Source: CAZUMW01 sp964621615 (GTDB taxonomy: Bacteria > Desulfobacterota > WTBG01 > CAIYCZ01 > CAIRTM01). From it: a DNA stretch of 64,000 bases. How positions within the stretch are numbered: the stretch's first letter is position 1; every line of letters begins with the position of its first letter. Both the position numbers and the translations under genes were made by a program. The notes under the pieces are model-generated. The model searched no databases. It was not told the DNA's origin and saw only the letters and a program-made list of their open reading frames with translations. Where the stretch lies: NCBI GenBank assembly GCA_964621615.1, contig CAZUMW010000003.1, positions 144,041 through 208,040 of the forward strand. Reading direction: 5' to 3'. Positions 49,979 to 59,570 of this stretch are shown in pieces.

Positions 49979-50425
49979 ATGAAGCGGATAAACATAGTCA
50001 GGATAATGCAGGTTCGGGAGGGCAATCTTTCCTATGATACATCGACTGTGTCATGCAATGGTGATGCGGCACATATCGTCGAAAAATTCCTGGAAGGCGT
50101 CGACCGTGAACACTTCGGCGTGCTGTGTCTGAACGCAAAAAACAGGATCAATGCCATCAATACTGTTTCCATCGGAGCGGTTGACCAGTGTATGGTAACC
50201 CCGCGTGAATGCTATAAGGCAGCCATTCTCAGCAACAGCGTATCAGTAATATTTTTTCACAACCACCCCAGCGGCGATCCTGCGCCCAGCCGACATGATA
50301 CGCATTTGACCGGAATCCTGGTTGAAAGCGGAAAGATCCTGGGCATAACGGTTCACGACCACATCATCACAGCCGGCAACGGCAGATACATCAGCATGCG
50401 GGATGAAAATCCCGACATGTTCTGA
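49979..50425 (+). CDS. RadC-like JAB domain protein
   Basis: A 148-residue RadC-type JAMM domain without the usual N-terminal HhH part. Metal ligands visible are E44 (VDREHFGVLCL), H94-N-H96-P, then S104 and D107 (NHPSGDPAPSRHD). Short RadC-like proteins are common on plasmids and ICEs. Their role is unsettled, with no proven DNA repair function. It is a second, unrelated JAB protein in this island. AAGGAG precedes the ATG. Confidence 0.9.
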   Translation: MKRINIVRIMQVREGNLSYDTSTVSCNGDAAHIVEKFLEGVDREHFGVLCLNAKNRINAINTVSIGAVDQCMVTPRECYKAAILSNSVSVIFFHNHPSGDPAPSRHDTHLTGILVESGKILGITVHDHIITAGNGRYISMRDENPDMF

Positions 50426-50578
50426 TAACCGCTTTTGCAGAAGCAAAAAAAACATAATTCAGACGGGTTTGTGAAATGCTTCAGATGCACGACGCACGAA
50501 ATCTTGTGGAATAAAGAGTGATACATGATGAGCGCCCAGCCGCAGATGGACTTTTTGCCAATCCGTCATTCTTCCTCA

Positions 50579-50614
50579 AAGAAGAGGTCCGCACGTGGCC
50601 TCTTCTTGTGAGGC
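50579..50614 (+). promoter_or_regulatory. Two mutually exclusive hairpins in a leader
   Basis: AAGAAGAGG (50579-50587) pairs perfectly with CCTCTTCTT (50599-50607). Alternatively GCCTC (50598-50602) pairs with GAGGC (50610-50614). The ribosome-binding site GGAGG (50617-50621) and ATG 50631 follow. The overlap of the stems suggests a switchable leader, but the first could be a weak terminator. Confidence 0.4.
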
Positions 50615-50630
50615 ATGGAGGTGATAGACA

Positions 50631-51029
50631 ATGGATACCATGAAAGAACTTTTTGGTGATGTAATACACGTATATACCCGCACACAGGCAATCGAAGACG
50701 GTGTGCTTATTGATGTCACGCAAACCGCCCGGGAAGCAGGCATCCGTTTCCCGGTAGCATTGACGGCGGCAGTATGGCAGGAATATGTCGTTCCGGATGA
50801 AGCATTAAAAAATCACGGCCAGTCAACGGAAGGCAGGCTCTGGGATGTATTGTGGATGTTCCGGTTCAGTGCCGGTTTGAGTTCTGAAGCTGTCATATGC
50901 TATCAGGTGTTCTTTACCATGCTTGTAAACCAAACACCGGAGCAGCGGCTTGTAACCCTCAAAGCTGTTTGCGGTCCCGGCGATCATGGCGAGCCGGTGA
51001 TAACCATCATGAAGTCTGATGAGGACTAA
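50631..51029 (+). CDS. DUF6573-like plasmid accessory protein
   Basis: 132 residues. TRTQAIEDGVLIDVTQTAREAGIRFPVALTAAVW is the pattern I recall for the DUF6573 family, small soluble proteins common next to ArdC and RadC genes on plasmids. No function is known. A GGAGGTG precedes the ATG, and a terminator follows its stop. Confidence 0.75.
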   Translation: MDTMKELFGDVIHVYTRTQAIEDGVLIDVTQTAREAGIRFPVALTAAVWQEYVVPDEALKNHGQSTEGRLWDVLWMFRFSAGLSSEAVICYQVFFTMLVNQTPEQRLVTLKAVCGPGDHGEPVITIMKSDED

Positions 51030-51036
51030 ATGGGTG

Positions 51037-51075
51037 AAGGGCAGGGCTCACTTCGGGATAGTCCTGCCCTTTTTC
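51037..51075. terminator. Intrinsic terminator closing the plasmid-type block
   Basis: AAGGGCAGG (51037-51045) pairs with CCTGCCCTT (51063-51071), followed by TTTTC. It ends the 50631 transcript and overlaps the 3' end of the convergent HTH gene. Confidence 0.8.
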
Positions 51076-51353
51076 TTTATTGAATTCAACAAACCATGGC
51101 GGTTTGGATCGAGATTGTCCCGATAAATATCCGACCTGATTTGTTTATTACTTGAAAATTTTTCAGGTTTAATGGCCGTCTTCTTTTTAGTCGAAAATAT
51201 GCGATTATAAATATCCTGTTTGTTTGGGAAAAAGACTGCCCCGCCGACTTTCATTCCGCCAAGCAATTCTTTATTCTTGTATACCCAGCTCAAAATTTTG
51301 TTAAGATAGCGAGCTACTTCCTCCGGTGTCATTATTTCTTTTTCTTGCCTCAT
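51048..51353 (-). CDS. HTH (excisionase-like) DNA-binding protein, divergent from the defence operon
   Basis: 101 residues. MTPEEVARYLNKILSWVYKNKELLGGMKVGGAVFFPNKQDIYNRI is an HTH_17/MerR-like winged helix as in excisionases and small repressors. The tail is basic (KKKTAIKPEKFSSNKQIRSDIY). ATG 51353 is used; ATG 51332, just before TPEEV, is an alternative. It diverges from the large helicase gene at 51529 with a 175-base AT-rich gap and is the natural candidate to control that operon, though it could also belong to an older integration module. Confidence 0.75.
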   Translation of the reverse strand: MRQEKEIMTPEEVARYLNKILSWVYKNKELLGGMKVGGAVFFPNKQDIYNRIFSTKKKTAIKPEKFSSNKQIRSDIYRDNLDPNRHGLLNSIKKKGRTIPK

Positions 51354-51446
51354 GTTTTATTATCTACTCACAAAGTGGCTTTTTTATGATCTTATTTGGA
51401 AAATTTATATGCTAAAAAAAATAAAAAATAAAGTAATTTTGTGCAA

Positions 51447-51475
51447 TTGACACTTTTTGAGTCATTTGATAAGCT
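51447..51475 (+). promoter_or_regulatory. Candidate promoter of the three-gene defence operon
   Basis: TTGACA (51447-51452), 17-base spacer, TAAGCT (51470-51475). The -35 is perfect and the -10 weak. It lies about 55 bases before the ATG at 51529, in the gap shared with the divergent HTH gene, so that protein could act here. Confidence 0.5.
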
Positions 51476-51528
51476 GACGAATATTTCCTTTCTTAAACAA
51501 AACAATAAAAAAATCAAAAGGTTTAGTT

Positions 51529-54500
51529 ATGAATGCGTTTGAGCTTCGTAACAAACTCATCTCGGCCTACCAAAATTATGTAACCAGTTTTTTTTACATA
51601 CAGGAAGAGCGTATTCGTGACCTTGTAGAACGGGAAATGCAGCAAGGTCTTCTGTGGCCAGATCCCCTGATTCAGTTAAACCCATCGTTTGAGCCAAGTG
51701 AAACGATTGATGAACTTGTGGACTCTGAAATTCTACATGAAGAATGTAGGCAAATTTTTCGTGCAGGAAAAAGCAAGACAGATATTCATGAACAAGGGAA
51801 AACTCTTCGACTTCACAAGCATCAAGCCGATGCAATAAAAATTGCACGACAGGGGCATAATTATGTCCTAACTACCGGTACCGGCTCCGGCAAAAGCCTT
51901 TCTTATATAATTCCCATTGTTGATTCAGTATTACGCAACGGTTCTGGTCAAGGCATCAAGGCAATTATTGTTTATCCCATGAATGCGCTGGCCAATAGTC
52001 AGGAAGGAGAGCTTGAAAAGTTCCTCTGTTATGGATATCCCGATGGACAGGGGCCAGTAACTTTTGCTCGGTACACGGGGCAGGAAAAAGACGAAAGAAG
52101 GCAAGAAATAATTGCAAACCCGCCAGATATTCTTATCACCAACTATGTAATGCTAGAACTGTTGTTAACAAGGCCACAGGAAAAACCACTTATTAATGCT
52201 GCAAGTGGACTTAGATTTCTTGTTTTTGATGAGATTCACACATACAGGGGGCGTCAAGGTGCTGATGTCGCTATGCTGATAAGAAGGGCACAAAATGCCT
52301 TTTCAGCTGAAAATATGCAACACGTTGGTACTTCAGCAACACTTGCAGGATCCGGGACATATGATGAACAACGAGTTGAGGTTGCTCAGGTTGCCTCTAT
52401 GGTTTTTGGTGCATCAGTAATGCCGGAGCATGTCATTGGTGAAACGCTTCGACGGACAACCCCCGATAGAAATATTGAAGATGAGCAGTTTGTAGAAGAG
52501 TTGAAAAAGCGCATTACAAATGCTGACCTGCCAGTCCCAGAAGATTTCCAAGGGTTTATACAGGATCCGCTTTCCATCTGGATAGAAAGCATCTTTGGTC
52601 TTACTACAGAGCCAGAAACCGGGCGGCTCATCCGCACAACCCCTCGCAGTATTACAGGAGACGACGGAGCTGCAAAACTTCTCAGCAATATTACTGATAT
52701 ATCTGTTGATAAATGTGTTGAAGCAATTGAAAAGCAACTTCTCGGCAGCTACTATTGTGAACACAACCCCGAAACAGGATTCCCTGTGTTTGCATTCCGG
52801 CTCCATCAGTTTATCAGCCGGGGCGATACTGTATATGCCTCACCCGAATCGGAGGAGAAGCGTTATATAACTCTTTACGGTCAGCAATATGTTCCCGGGG
52901 ACAGGGAGCGGGTTTTGCTGCCAGTTGTATTTTGTCGAGAATGTGGTCAGGAATATTACTGTGTTCGTACTGGCCGCGATAGTGAAACTCGAAATCGATA
53001 TTTTATTCCACGCGAGATTAGTGACAGAATCAGCAATGAAGAAAGCGAAGCAGGATATTTATATATTAATAATAGCGATCCATGGCCAACAGAAGTTGAA
53101 GATATTATAAGCCGCTTACCCGATGACTGGCTGGAAGAGCATCGGGGATCTATTCGTATTAAAAGAAATAGACGGCAGGACCTCCCTCAGGCAATACGAG
53201 TAAGTGCAAATGGGTATGAAAACGAAACAGGGGTTAACTGCCATTATATAAAGGCACCATTTCGATTTTGTTTGAGATGCGGTGTAGCGTATAATTTCAG
53301 ACAGTCCTCGGATTTTTCAAAACTTGCTACACTGGGTACCGAAGGACGAAGTACGGCAACAACCATTCTCTCACTTGCCGCCATTCAATATCTCCGTAAT
53401 GATGAACAGCTGCTAGAGCAGGCTCGAAAACTTTTAAGTTTTACAGACAATCGCCAGGATGCCTCACTACAGGCAGGTCATTTTAACGATTTTATTGAAA
53501 TAGGTTTATTGAGATCAGCTCTTTATAAGGCCGCAGTTAATGCCGGCCCCGAAGGTCTGCGCCATGAAGAGCTAGTCCAAAAGGTTTTTGATGCTTTAGA
53601 CCTGCCCATACAGTTTTATGCCAGTGACCCTGAAGTAAGATATGCTCAGCTTCAAAATACAAATAGAGCTTTCCGTGATGTCCTTGGATACAGAATTTAT
53701 CGCGACCTTAAACGTGGTTGGCGTATTATTGCTCCAAATCTTGAGCAGTGTGGTCTTATTGAAATAAAGTATCCCTCTCTCGAAGAGCTGTGCAGCAACG
53801 ACGAAGAATGGCAGAACCATCATCCCGCAATCTCTACCGCATCTCCCTCAACCAGAATAGAAATATCAAAAACCCTTCTTGATTTTATGCGTAGGTCTCT
53901 TGCCATTAAAGTAGATTACCTTGAACAATTAAAACAGGAACAGATTAAACAACTGAGTTCTCAACGGCTCAGAGAGCCTTGGTCGATTGATGATAATGAA
54001 ATAATGGAGTATGCCAGCACGCTTTATCCAAGGGCAAAACAGCAAGACGATTTTTGGGGCAATGTCTTCTTGTCTCCTCGTGGTGGCTTTGGACAGTATA
54101 TACGGCGCAACACAACTTTTCCGGAATATTCAGACCGGTTATCTCTTGATGAGACACAGGTTGTCTGTCAACAGATCCTTGAGACATTAAGAATCGCAGG
54201 GCTTGTTGAAATCGTTGCAGAACCCAGAAATGATGAGGATACTCCCGGCTATCAGGTTCCAGCAGATGCCCTCATTTGGGTTTCAGGTGATGGTACAAAA
54301 CCTTTTTATGATCCCATACGCATTCCACGCGCCTCTGAGACAGGGGGGCGGACCAACCCGTTCTTTATTAATTTTTATAAGACAATTGCTGATGAAGGCA
54401 AAGGGCTTGAGGCTCGCGAGCATACTGCCCAGGTTCAATATGAGATTAGAATTAACCGGGAAGAACGATTCCGGGAAGCCCGTCTACCTATTCTTTTCTG

Positions 54501-56727
54501 TTCACCAACCATGGAGCTTGGTGTTGATATTGCTGAACTCAATGCAGTTAATTTGAGAAACATACCACCAACCCCGGCAAACTATGCTCAGCGCAGTGGT
54601 CGTGCCGGACGTAGTGGACAACCGGCTATTGTATTTTCCTATTGTTCCACATACAGCTCCCATGATCAGTATTTTTTCAAGCGTCCTGAACTAATGGTGG
54701 CTGGATCCGTGCTTCCCCCTCGGATTGATCTGGCAAACGAAGATCTTATTAAAGCACATATCCATGGAATATGGCTTTCGGAAACAAGTTTAAGTCTTGG
54801 CACCTCTCTCAAGGATATTCTAAATCTTGAGGGAGAAGACCCTTCACTTGAACTCATAGATTCGGTTAAGGACAGTATCAGTAATGATACGTTCCGCACG
54901 AAAGCTCTGGAACGATCGAATAATATTCTCTCTACAATACAAGATGAACTTGAGCAGGCAGATTGGCATTCTGCAAACTGGCTTTCAGAAGCCCTTACAC
55001 AGGTTGGATTGCAATTTGATAGAGCATGTGAAAGATGGCGTGGTCTCTATAGAGCAGCTGCGATGCAGCGTGCTTATCAACATTCAATTATTACAGATGC
55101 AACACGCACACAGGACGAACGAAACAGAGCAAAACGCCTGCGCGCTGAGGCAGAAGCGCAGATTGAGCTTCTTACGGAGGCCCAAAATGTTATAGAAGCT
55201 GATTTTTATAGTTATAGATATTTTGCAAGTGAGGGATTCCTCCCCGGTTATAATTTTCCAAGATTGCCCTTATCTGCATATATCCCCGGCAGACAACGAA
55301 AAGGCGGACATGACGAATTCCTCTCGCGTCCACGATTTCTTGCTGTTTCTGAATTCGGGCCACGATCTATCGTCTATCACGAAGGTGCGCGGTTTAGAAT
55401 TAACCGGGTAATACTGCCGGTTGAAGGAAGGGATGATGGTGGTGAACATACTCTGACCTCCTCGGCGAAACAGTGTGACAATTGCGGTTATATTCATCCC
55501 ATACGAGGAGAATGTGGTCAGGACAATTGTGAGCGCTGTAATTACTCTCTTGATGCTCCATATCAACAGCTCTTTCGTTTGCAGAATGTGTCTACAAAAC
55601 GTGTTGATAAGATCAACTCAGATGAAGAAGAGCGTTTACGCATCGGTTATGACATTAAAACAGGGCTGCGTTTTTCCGAGTATGACGGACAGCTTTCATA
55701 CAGAATTGCAAAGATAAAGCGTGATGATTCTGATATTGCAACACTCACATATGGCCATGCTGCAACATTATGGCGTCTTAATCTGGGATGGAAACGCCGT
55801 GCAAACCCTCAGCAATACGGATTCGTTCTTGATATGGAACGGGGATTCTGGGCACGAAACCAACAGGACACTGAAGATGACGACCAGGATCCATTATCAA
55901 GCCTTACCAGAAGAGTAATTCCGTTCGTTGAAGATAGGAAAAACTGTCTGCAATTTGAACCAGCAGAAGCACTTGAGCCCGAAGTAATGGCATCCCTGCA
56001 GGCAGCTATAAAAAATGCAATTCAGATTGAATACCAACTTGAGGATTCCGAGCTTGCAGCAGAACCTATGCCTGATGGCGACAACAGACGCATTATATTA
56101 TTTTATGAAGCTGCTGAAGGCGGCGCAGGAGTTTTGCGACGCTTGCTTGATGATTCTGATGCTCTTTCCCGTGTTGCGGGTAGAGCACTTGAGCTTTGTC
56201 ATTTTGACCCGGATTCCGGAGAAGATAAAAAACGCTCACCGCGCGCCCAAGAGGACTGTGAGGCAGCCTGCTATGACTGCCTTATGAGCTATTCAAATCA
56301 GCAAGACCACCGAATGCTCGACAGAAAAAAGATTTTTGCCTATTTAAATGAATTAAAAAATGCACGGATAGAAAAATCGCCTGGGTATCTTCCCCGTACT
56401 GAGCATCTCCAGCAGCTCTTAAATCAGTGTCAGTCAGAACTTGAGCGCAGTTGGCTCCATTTTCTCGAAGATCGTGGTCTGCACCTGCCTTCAAAAGCAC
56501 AATATTTCATCAGTAATTGCAATGCCCGGCCTGACTTCATCTATACTAATTCCCTTACTGCCGTCTACATAGATGGCCCCCACCATGACTATCCCGATCG
56601 TCAAGAAAGAGATTCTGCACAGAATGATGCTATGGAAGATTGCGGATATACAGTTTTAAGGTTTCATCATCAGGATGACTGGGAAGAGGTTGTCCGAAGC
56701 CATCCAAGCATTTTTGGAGCATTATAA
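51529..56727 (+). CDS. YprA/MrfA-family helicase with DUF1998 and C-terminal nuclease-like domain
   Basis: A 1732-residue protein. The SF2 helicase core has Walker A GTGSGKS (117-123), the DEIH box (234-237), and motifs V-VI SPTMELGVDIAELNAV and QRSGRAGRSGQ near 990-1030. Cysteine pairs (CRECG, CLRCG, CDNCGY..CERC) suggest zinc sites. The DUF1998-type region has EAAEGGAGVLRRLL and the CEAACYDCLMSY cysteines (about 1525-1590). The last 70 residues (ARPDFIY, AVYIDGPHHDY, GYTVLRF) resemble Vsr/DUF559 nucleases. It looks like DISARM DrmA and DrmB joined, plus a nuclease. It heads an operon with SNF2 and methyltransferase genes (TAATG overlap), so anti-phage DNA surveillance is likely. Confidence 0.88.
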   Translation: MNAFELRNKLISAYQNYVTSFFYIQEERIRDLVEREMQQGLLWPDPLIQLNPSFEPSETIDELVDSEILHEECRQIFRAGKSKTDIHEQGKTLRLHKHQADAIKIARQGHNYVLTTGTGSGKSLSYIIPIVDSVLRNGSGQGIKAIIVYPMNALANSQEGELEKFLCYGYPDGQGPVTFARYTGQEKDERRQEIIANPPDILITNYVMLELLLTRPQEKPLINAASGLRFLVFDEIHTYRGRQGADVAMLIRRAQNAFSAENMQHVGTSATLAGSGTYDEQRVEVAQVASMVFGASVMPEHVIGETLRRTTPDRNIEDEQFVEELKKRITNADLPVPEDFQGFIQDPLSIWIESIFGLTTEPETGRLIRTTPRSITGDDGAAKLLSNITDISVDKCVEAIEKQLLGSYYCEHNPETGFPVFAFRLHQFISRGDTVYASPESEEKRYITLYGQQYVPGDRERVLLPVVFCRECGQEYYCVRTGRDSETRNRYFIPREISDRISNEESEAGYLYINNSDPWPTEVEDIISRLPDDWLEEHRGSIRIKRNRRQDLPQAIRVSANGYENETGVNCHYIKAPFRFCLRCGVAYNFRQSSDFSKLATLGTEGRSTATTILSLAAIQYLRNDEQLLEQARKLLSFTDNRQDASLQAGHFNDFIEIGLLRSALYKAAVNAGPEGLRHEELVQKVFDALDLPIQFYASDPEVRYAQLQNTNRAFRDVLGYRIYRDLKRGWRIIAPNLEQCGLIEIKYPSLEELCSNDEEWQNHHPAISTASPSTRIEISKTLLDFMRRSLAIKVDYLEQLKQEQIKQLSSQRLREPWSIDDNEIMEYASTLYPRAKQQDDFWGNVFLSPRGGFGQYIRRNTTFPEYSDRLSLDETQVVCQQILETLRIAGLVEIVAEPRNDEDTPGYQVPADALIWVSGDGTKPFYDPIRIPRASETGGRTNPFFINFYKTIADEGKGLEAREHTAQVQYEIRINREERFREARLPILFCSPTMELGVDIAELNAVNLRNIPPTPANYAQRSGRAGRSGQPAIVFSYCSTYSSHDQYFFKRPELMVAGSVLPPRIDLANEDLIKAHIHGIWLSETSLSLGTSLKDILNLEGEDPSLELIDSVKDSISNDTFRTKALERSNNILSTIQDELEQADWHSANWLSEALTQVGLQFDRACERWRGLYRAAAMQRAYQHSIITDATRTQDERNRAKRLRAEAEAQIELLTEAQNVIEADFYSYRYFASEGFLPGYNFPRLPLSAYIPGRQRKGGHDEFLSRPRFLAVSEFGPRSIVYHEGARFRINRVILPVEGRDDGGEHTLTSSAKQCDNCGYIHPIRGECGQDNCERCNYSLDAPYQQLFRLQNVSTKRVDKINSDEEERLRIGYDIKTGLRFSEYDGQLSYRIAKIKRDDSDIATLTYGHAATLWRLNLGWKRRANPQQYGFVLDMERGFWARNQQDTEDDDQDPLSSLTRRVIPFVEDRKNCLQFEPAEALEPEVMASLQAAIKNAIQIEYQLEDSELAAEPMPDGDNRRIILFYEAAEGGAGVLRRLLDDSDALSRVAGRALELCHFDPDSGEDKKRSPRAQEDCEAACYDCLMSYSNQQDHRMLDRKKIFAYLNELKNARIEKSPGYLPRTEHLQQLLNQCQSELERSWLHFLEDRGLHLPSKAQYFISNCNARPDFIYTNSLTAVYIDGPHHDYPDRQERDSAQNDAMEDCGYTVLRFHHQDDWEEVVRSHPSIFGAL

Positions 56728-59570
56728 TGAACTACCAGGTAGGTTCTCTTGTAAAGGCCCGCGGAAGAGAATGGGTTGTTCTGCCACAGTCAGAAGAGGA
56801 TTTTTTACTGCTGCGCCCTCTTGGTGGTACAGATGAAGAAACCACCGGCATATGTTTAGATTTAGAAACTGTTGAACCAGCCAGTTTTGATTTGCCTGAT
56901 CCTACAAAAGTCGGTGATTATCGTTCGTGCAGACTTTTGCGTGATGCTGTAAGGCTTAGCACTAGATCCTGTGCTGGACCTTTTCGTTCATTCGGACGTC
57001 TTGCTGTTGATCCCCGTCCATATCAGCTTGTACCGCTTCTCATGTCCTTGAAATTGGATCCTGTACGGCTTCTTATTGCTGATGACGTTGGTATTGGAAA
57101 AACGATAGAGGCCGGACTTGTTGCCCGCGAACTTCTTGATCGGGGCGAGATAGAGAGAATTGCTGTTTTGTGTCCGCCCCACCTAGCCGAACAATGGCAG
57201 GAAGAACTGTCAGATAAATTTCACATTGACGCTGAGGTGGTGCTTGCCGGAACTGCCGCAAAACTTGAAAGATACTGCCGGGTCGGGCAATCCCTCTTTG
57301 ATATTCACAAACATGTAATCATTTCCATGGATTTCATTAAATCAGATCGCCGTCGGGACGAATTTATACGGGCCTGCCCAGAGTTTGTTATCATCGATGA
57401 AGCCCATACTTGTGCATTTGGCTATCAGGGCCGTGGCGGAAGACACCAGCGTTATCAACTTGTAAGCAGACTCGCAGAAGATAATGACCGGCATATTGTT
57501 CTTGTTACTGCAACGCCCCATAGCGGCAAGGAAGAATCATTCAGGTCCTTACTGAGTTTTCTTAATCCTGATTTTGCCCATCTTCCTCAGGAACTCACCG
57601 GTCAGTCAAACGAACATCACCGCCGCCGACTAGCTGCTCATTTTGTTCAACGCAGACGTGCTGATATCAGGCATTTTATGCAGGCAGAAACTCCATTTCC
57701 TACACGAGAGGAGCGTGAAAATACTTACAAGCTCTCTGATGAATTTAAACGTTTTTTTGAAAGGGTGCTTAAATTTACAAGGGAAACTATTAGCGCTTCA
57801 GGCCAGAATCAGTATCGACAAAGGGTAAGCTGGTGGTCGGCCTTAGCACTTTTACGTGCTGTTGGCTCAAGCCCGGCTGCCGCTGCTATGACGTTGCGCA
57901 ATCGTTCTGCAACAATCAGCGCTGAAAATATTGACGAAATAGATGAAGTCGGCCGGCGTACCGTACTCGATGTTGAGTGTGAAGAGCAGATCGAGGGAAT
58001 TGATATTATTCCGGGCAGTGATGTTACCGATGAGACTGAAGAAGGACAGAAGATCAGAAGGCGCCTTTTGCAAATGGCCCGTGAGGCCGAAGCGCTTCAA
58101 GGCAAAAAAGATTCAAAACTTTTAAAAGCCATAGAACTTGTTAAAGAGTTCTTAAACGAAGGTTACCGCCCGATAATTTTTTGCCGATTCATCCCTACTG
58201 CAGAGTATCTGGCAGAGCAGTTAAGGACTAAACTGTCCAGTGATATAGAAGTTATTTCTGTAACAGGTCTTTTGCCGCCGGCCGAACGTGAAGCACGAGT
58301 ATCGGAGTTAGCCCGAAAACCCAAAAGGGTGCTTGTATGTACCGACTGTCTTAGTGAAGGGATTAATCTGCAGGAACATTTTGATGCAGCAATGCATTAT
58401 GATCTTTCCTGGAGTCCCACACGCCATGAGCAACGTGAAGGCCGTATAGACCGTTACGGCCAACCACAGGATAAAGTTCGTGTGCTCACATATTACGGTA
58501 TTGATAATCCTATTGATGGTATTGTTCTTGATGTTTTAATAAAAAAACATAAAAAGATAAAAAGCTCTCTCGGCATTTCCGTTCCTGTTCCGGTCAATAC
58601 CGATTCTGTTATTGAAGCTATTTTTGAAGGAGTACTTTTCAGGCAGCAGGATAGTAAAAATGCCCAGCAAATGATGCTTCCTGGATTTGATGATTACTTT
58701 AAACCCAAACGTGAGGACCTTTATGCACAATGGGAAAATGCAGCTGAAAAGGAAAAACGTTCTCGAACAGTTTTTGCTCAGGAGTCAATAAAGGTTGATG
58801 AGGTTGCACGTGAACTGGAAGAAACGAGCTTTGCAATTGGCTCAACCGATGATGTCGTGCGTTTTGTAACAGAATCGCTTTCAGCAAGCAGGGCAGTTGT
58901 AAATACTACCAACAAAACATATAGAATCGAATTTTCGGAGACTCCTCGGTCCCTTCGGGATGCTCTTTCCGTTGAAAAAACAATTTCGTGCCGGTTTGAG
59001 AAACCGGTTAAAGAAGGTGTCCTATATTTGCACCGCACTCACCCTTTTGTCGAGAATCTTTCATCATTTATTTTAGATACATCGCTTGATCCTATCTACG
59101 ATTCTGTTGCACGGCGGGCAGGGGCTATACGCACAAATGCAGTTACAACTCGCACAACCCTTCTTCTTGTAAGATTTCGGTATGACATTATTACAAAAAG
59201 AAAAACAGGGGAAATATCCCAACTGGCTGAAGAGGCTACATTGCTAGCATTTCAGGGGTCGCCTGCCAATGCAACATGGATAGACACATCTGGTATTGAT
59301 AAACTAATAGATGTTACCCCGGATGCAAACATAGCCCCTGAACAGGCAACCGGTTTTATTAATCGCGTTATAGAAGGATACGAAGAATTAAAAGACCATA
59401 TTGAAAAGCAAGCCCATGTTCTCTCAGAAAACCTGCTTGAATCTCATCGCAGGGTCAGGACCGCCTCCGGTATTAAAGGTATTAGCTACAAGGTCTTACC
59501 ACAGCTTCCTCCGGATATTCTGGGTATTTATGTATATCTTCCTGCTGCACAAATGGGAGAAAATTGGTGA
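56727..59570 (+). CDS. SNF2-family helicase/translocase (DrmD-like)
   Basis: A 947-residue SF2 enzyme of the SNF2/RapA type. It has Walker A in ADDVGIGKTIEAGL (about 118-131), the DEAH box in IIDEAHTCAFG (about 224), VLVTATPHSG as motif III, and the C-terminal lobe with FCRFIPTAEYLAEQL, TDCLSEGINLQ and EQREGRIDRYGQ (motif VI). It should move along dsDNA. The ATG overlaps the stop of the helicase gene (TAATG), and its own end overlaps the methyltransferase start. DISARM class 1 DrmD is the nearest known counterpart by layout. Confidence 0.9.
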   Translation: MNYQVGSLVKARGREWVVLPQSEEDFLLLRPLGGTDEETTGICLDLETVEPASFDLPDPTKVGDYRSCRLLRDAVRLSTRSCAGPFRSFGRLAVDPRPYQLVPLLMSLKLDPVRLLIADDVGIGKTIEAGLVARELLDRGEIERIAVLCPPHLAEQWQEELSDKFHIDAEVVLAGTAAKLERYCRVGQSLFDIHKHVIISMDFIKSDRRRDEFIRACPEFVIIDEAHTCAFGYQGRGGRHQRYQLVSRLAEDNDRHIVLVTATPHSGKEESFRSLLSFLNPDFAHLPQELTGQSNEHHRRRLAAHFVQRRRADIRHFMQAETPFPTREERENTYKLSDEFKRFFERVLKFTRETISASGQNQYRQRVSWWSALALLRAVGSSPAAAAMTLRNRSATISAENIDEIDEVGRRTVLDVECEEQIEGIDIIPGSDVTDETEEGQKIRRRLLQMAREAEALQGKKDSKLLKAIELVKEFLNEGYRPIIFCRFIPTAEYLAEQLRTKLSSDIEVISVTGLLPPAEREARVSELARKPKRVLVCTDCLSEGINLQEHFDAAMHYDLSWSPTRHEQREGRIDRYGQPQDKVRVLTYYGIDNPIDGIVLDVLIKKHKKIKSSLGISVPVPVNTDSVIEAIFEGVLFRQQDSKNAQQMMLPGFDDYFKPKREDLYAQWENAAEKEKRSRTVFAQESIKVDEVARELEETSFAIGSTDDVVRFVTESLSASRAVVNTTNKTYRIEFSETPRSLRDALSVEKTISCRFEKPVKEGVLYLHRTHPFVENLSSFILDTSLDPIYDSVARRAGAIRTNAVTTRTTLLLVRFRYDIITKRKTGEISQLAEEATLLAFQGSPANATWIDTSGIDKLIDVTPDANIAPEQATGFINRVIEGYEELKDHIEKQAHVLSENLLESHRRVRTASGIKGISYKVLPQLPPDILGIYVYLPAAQMGENW

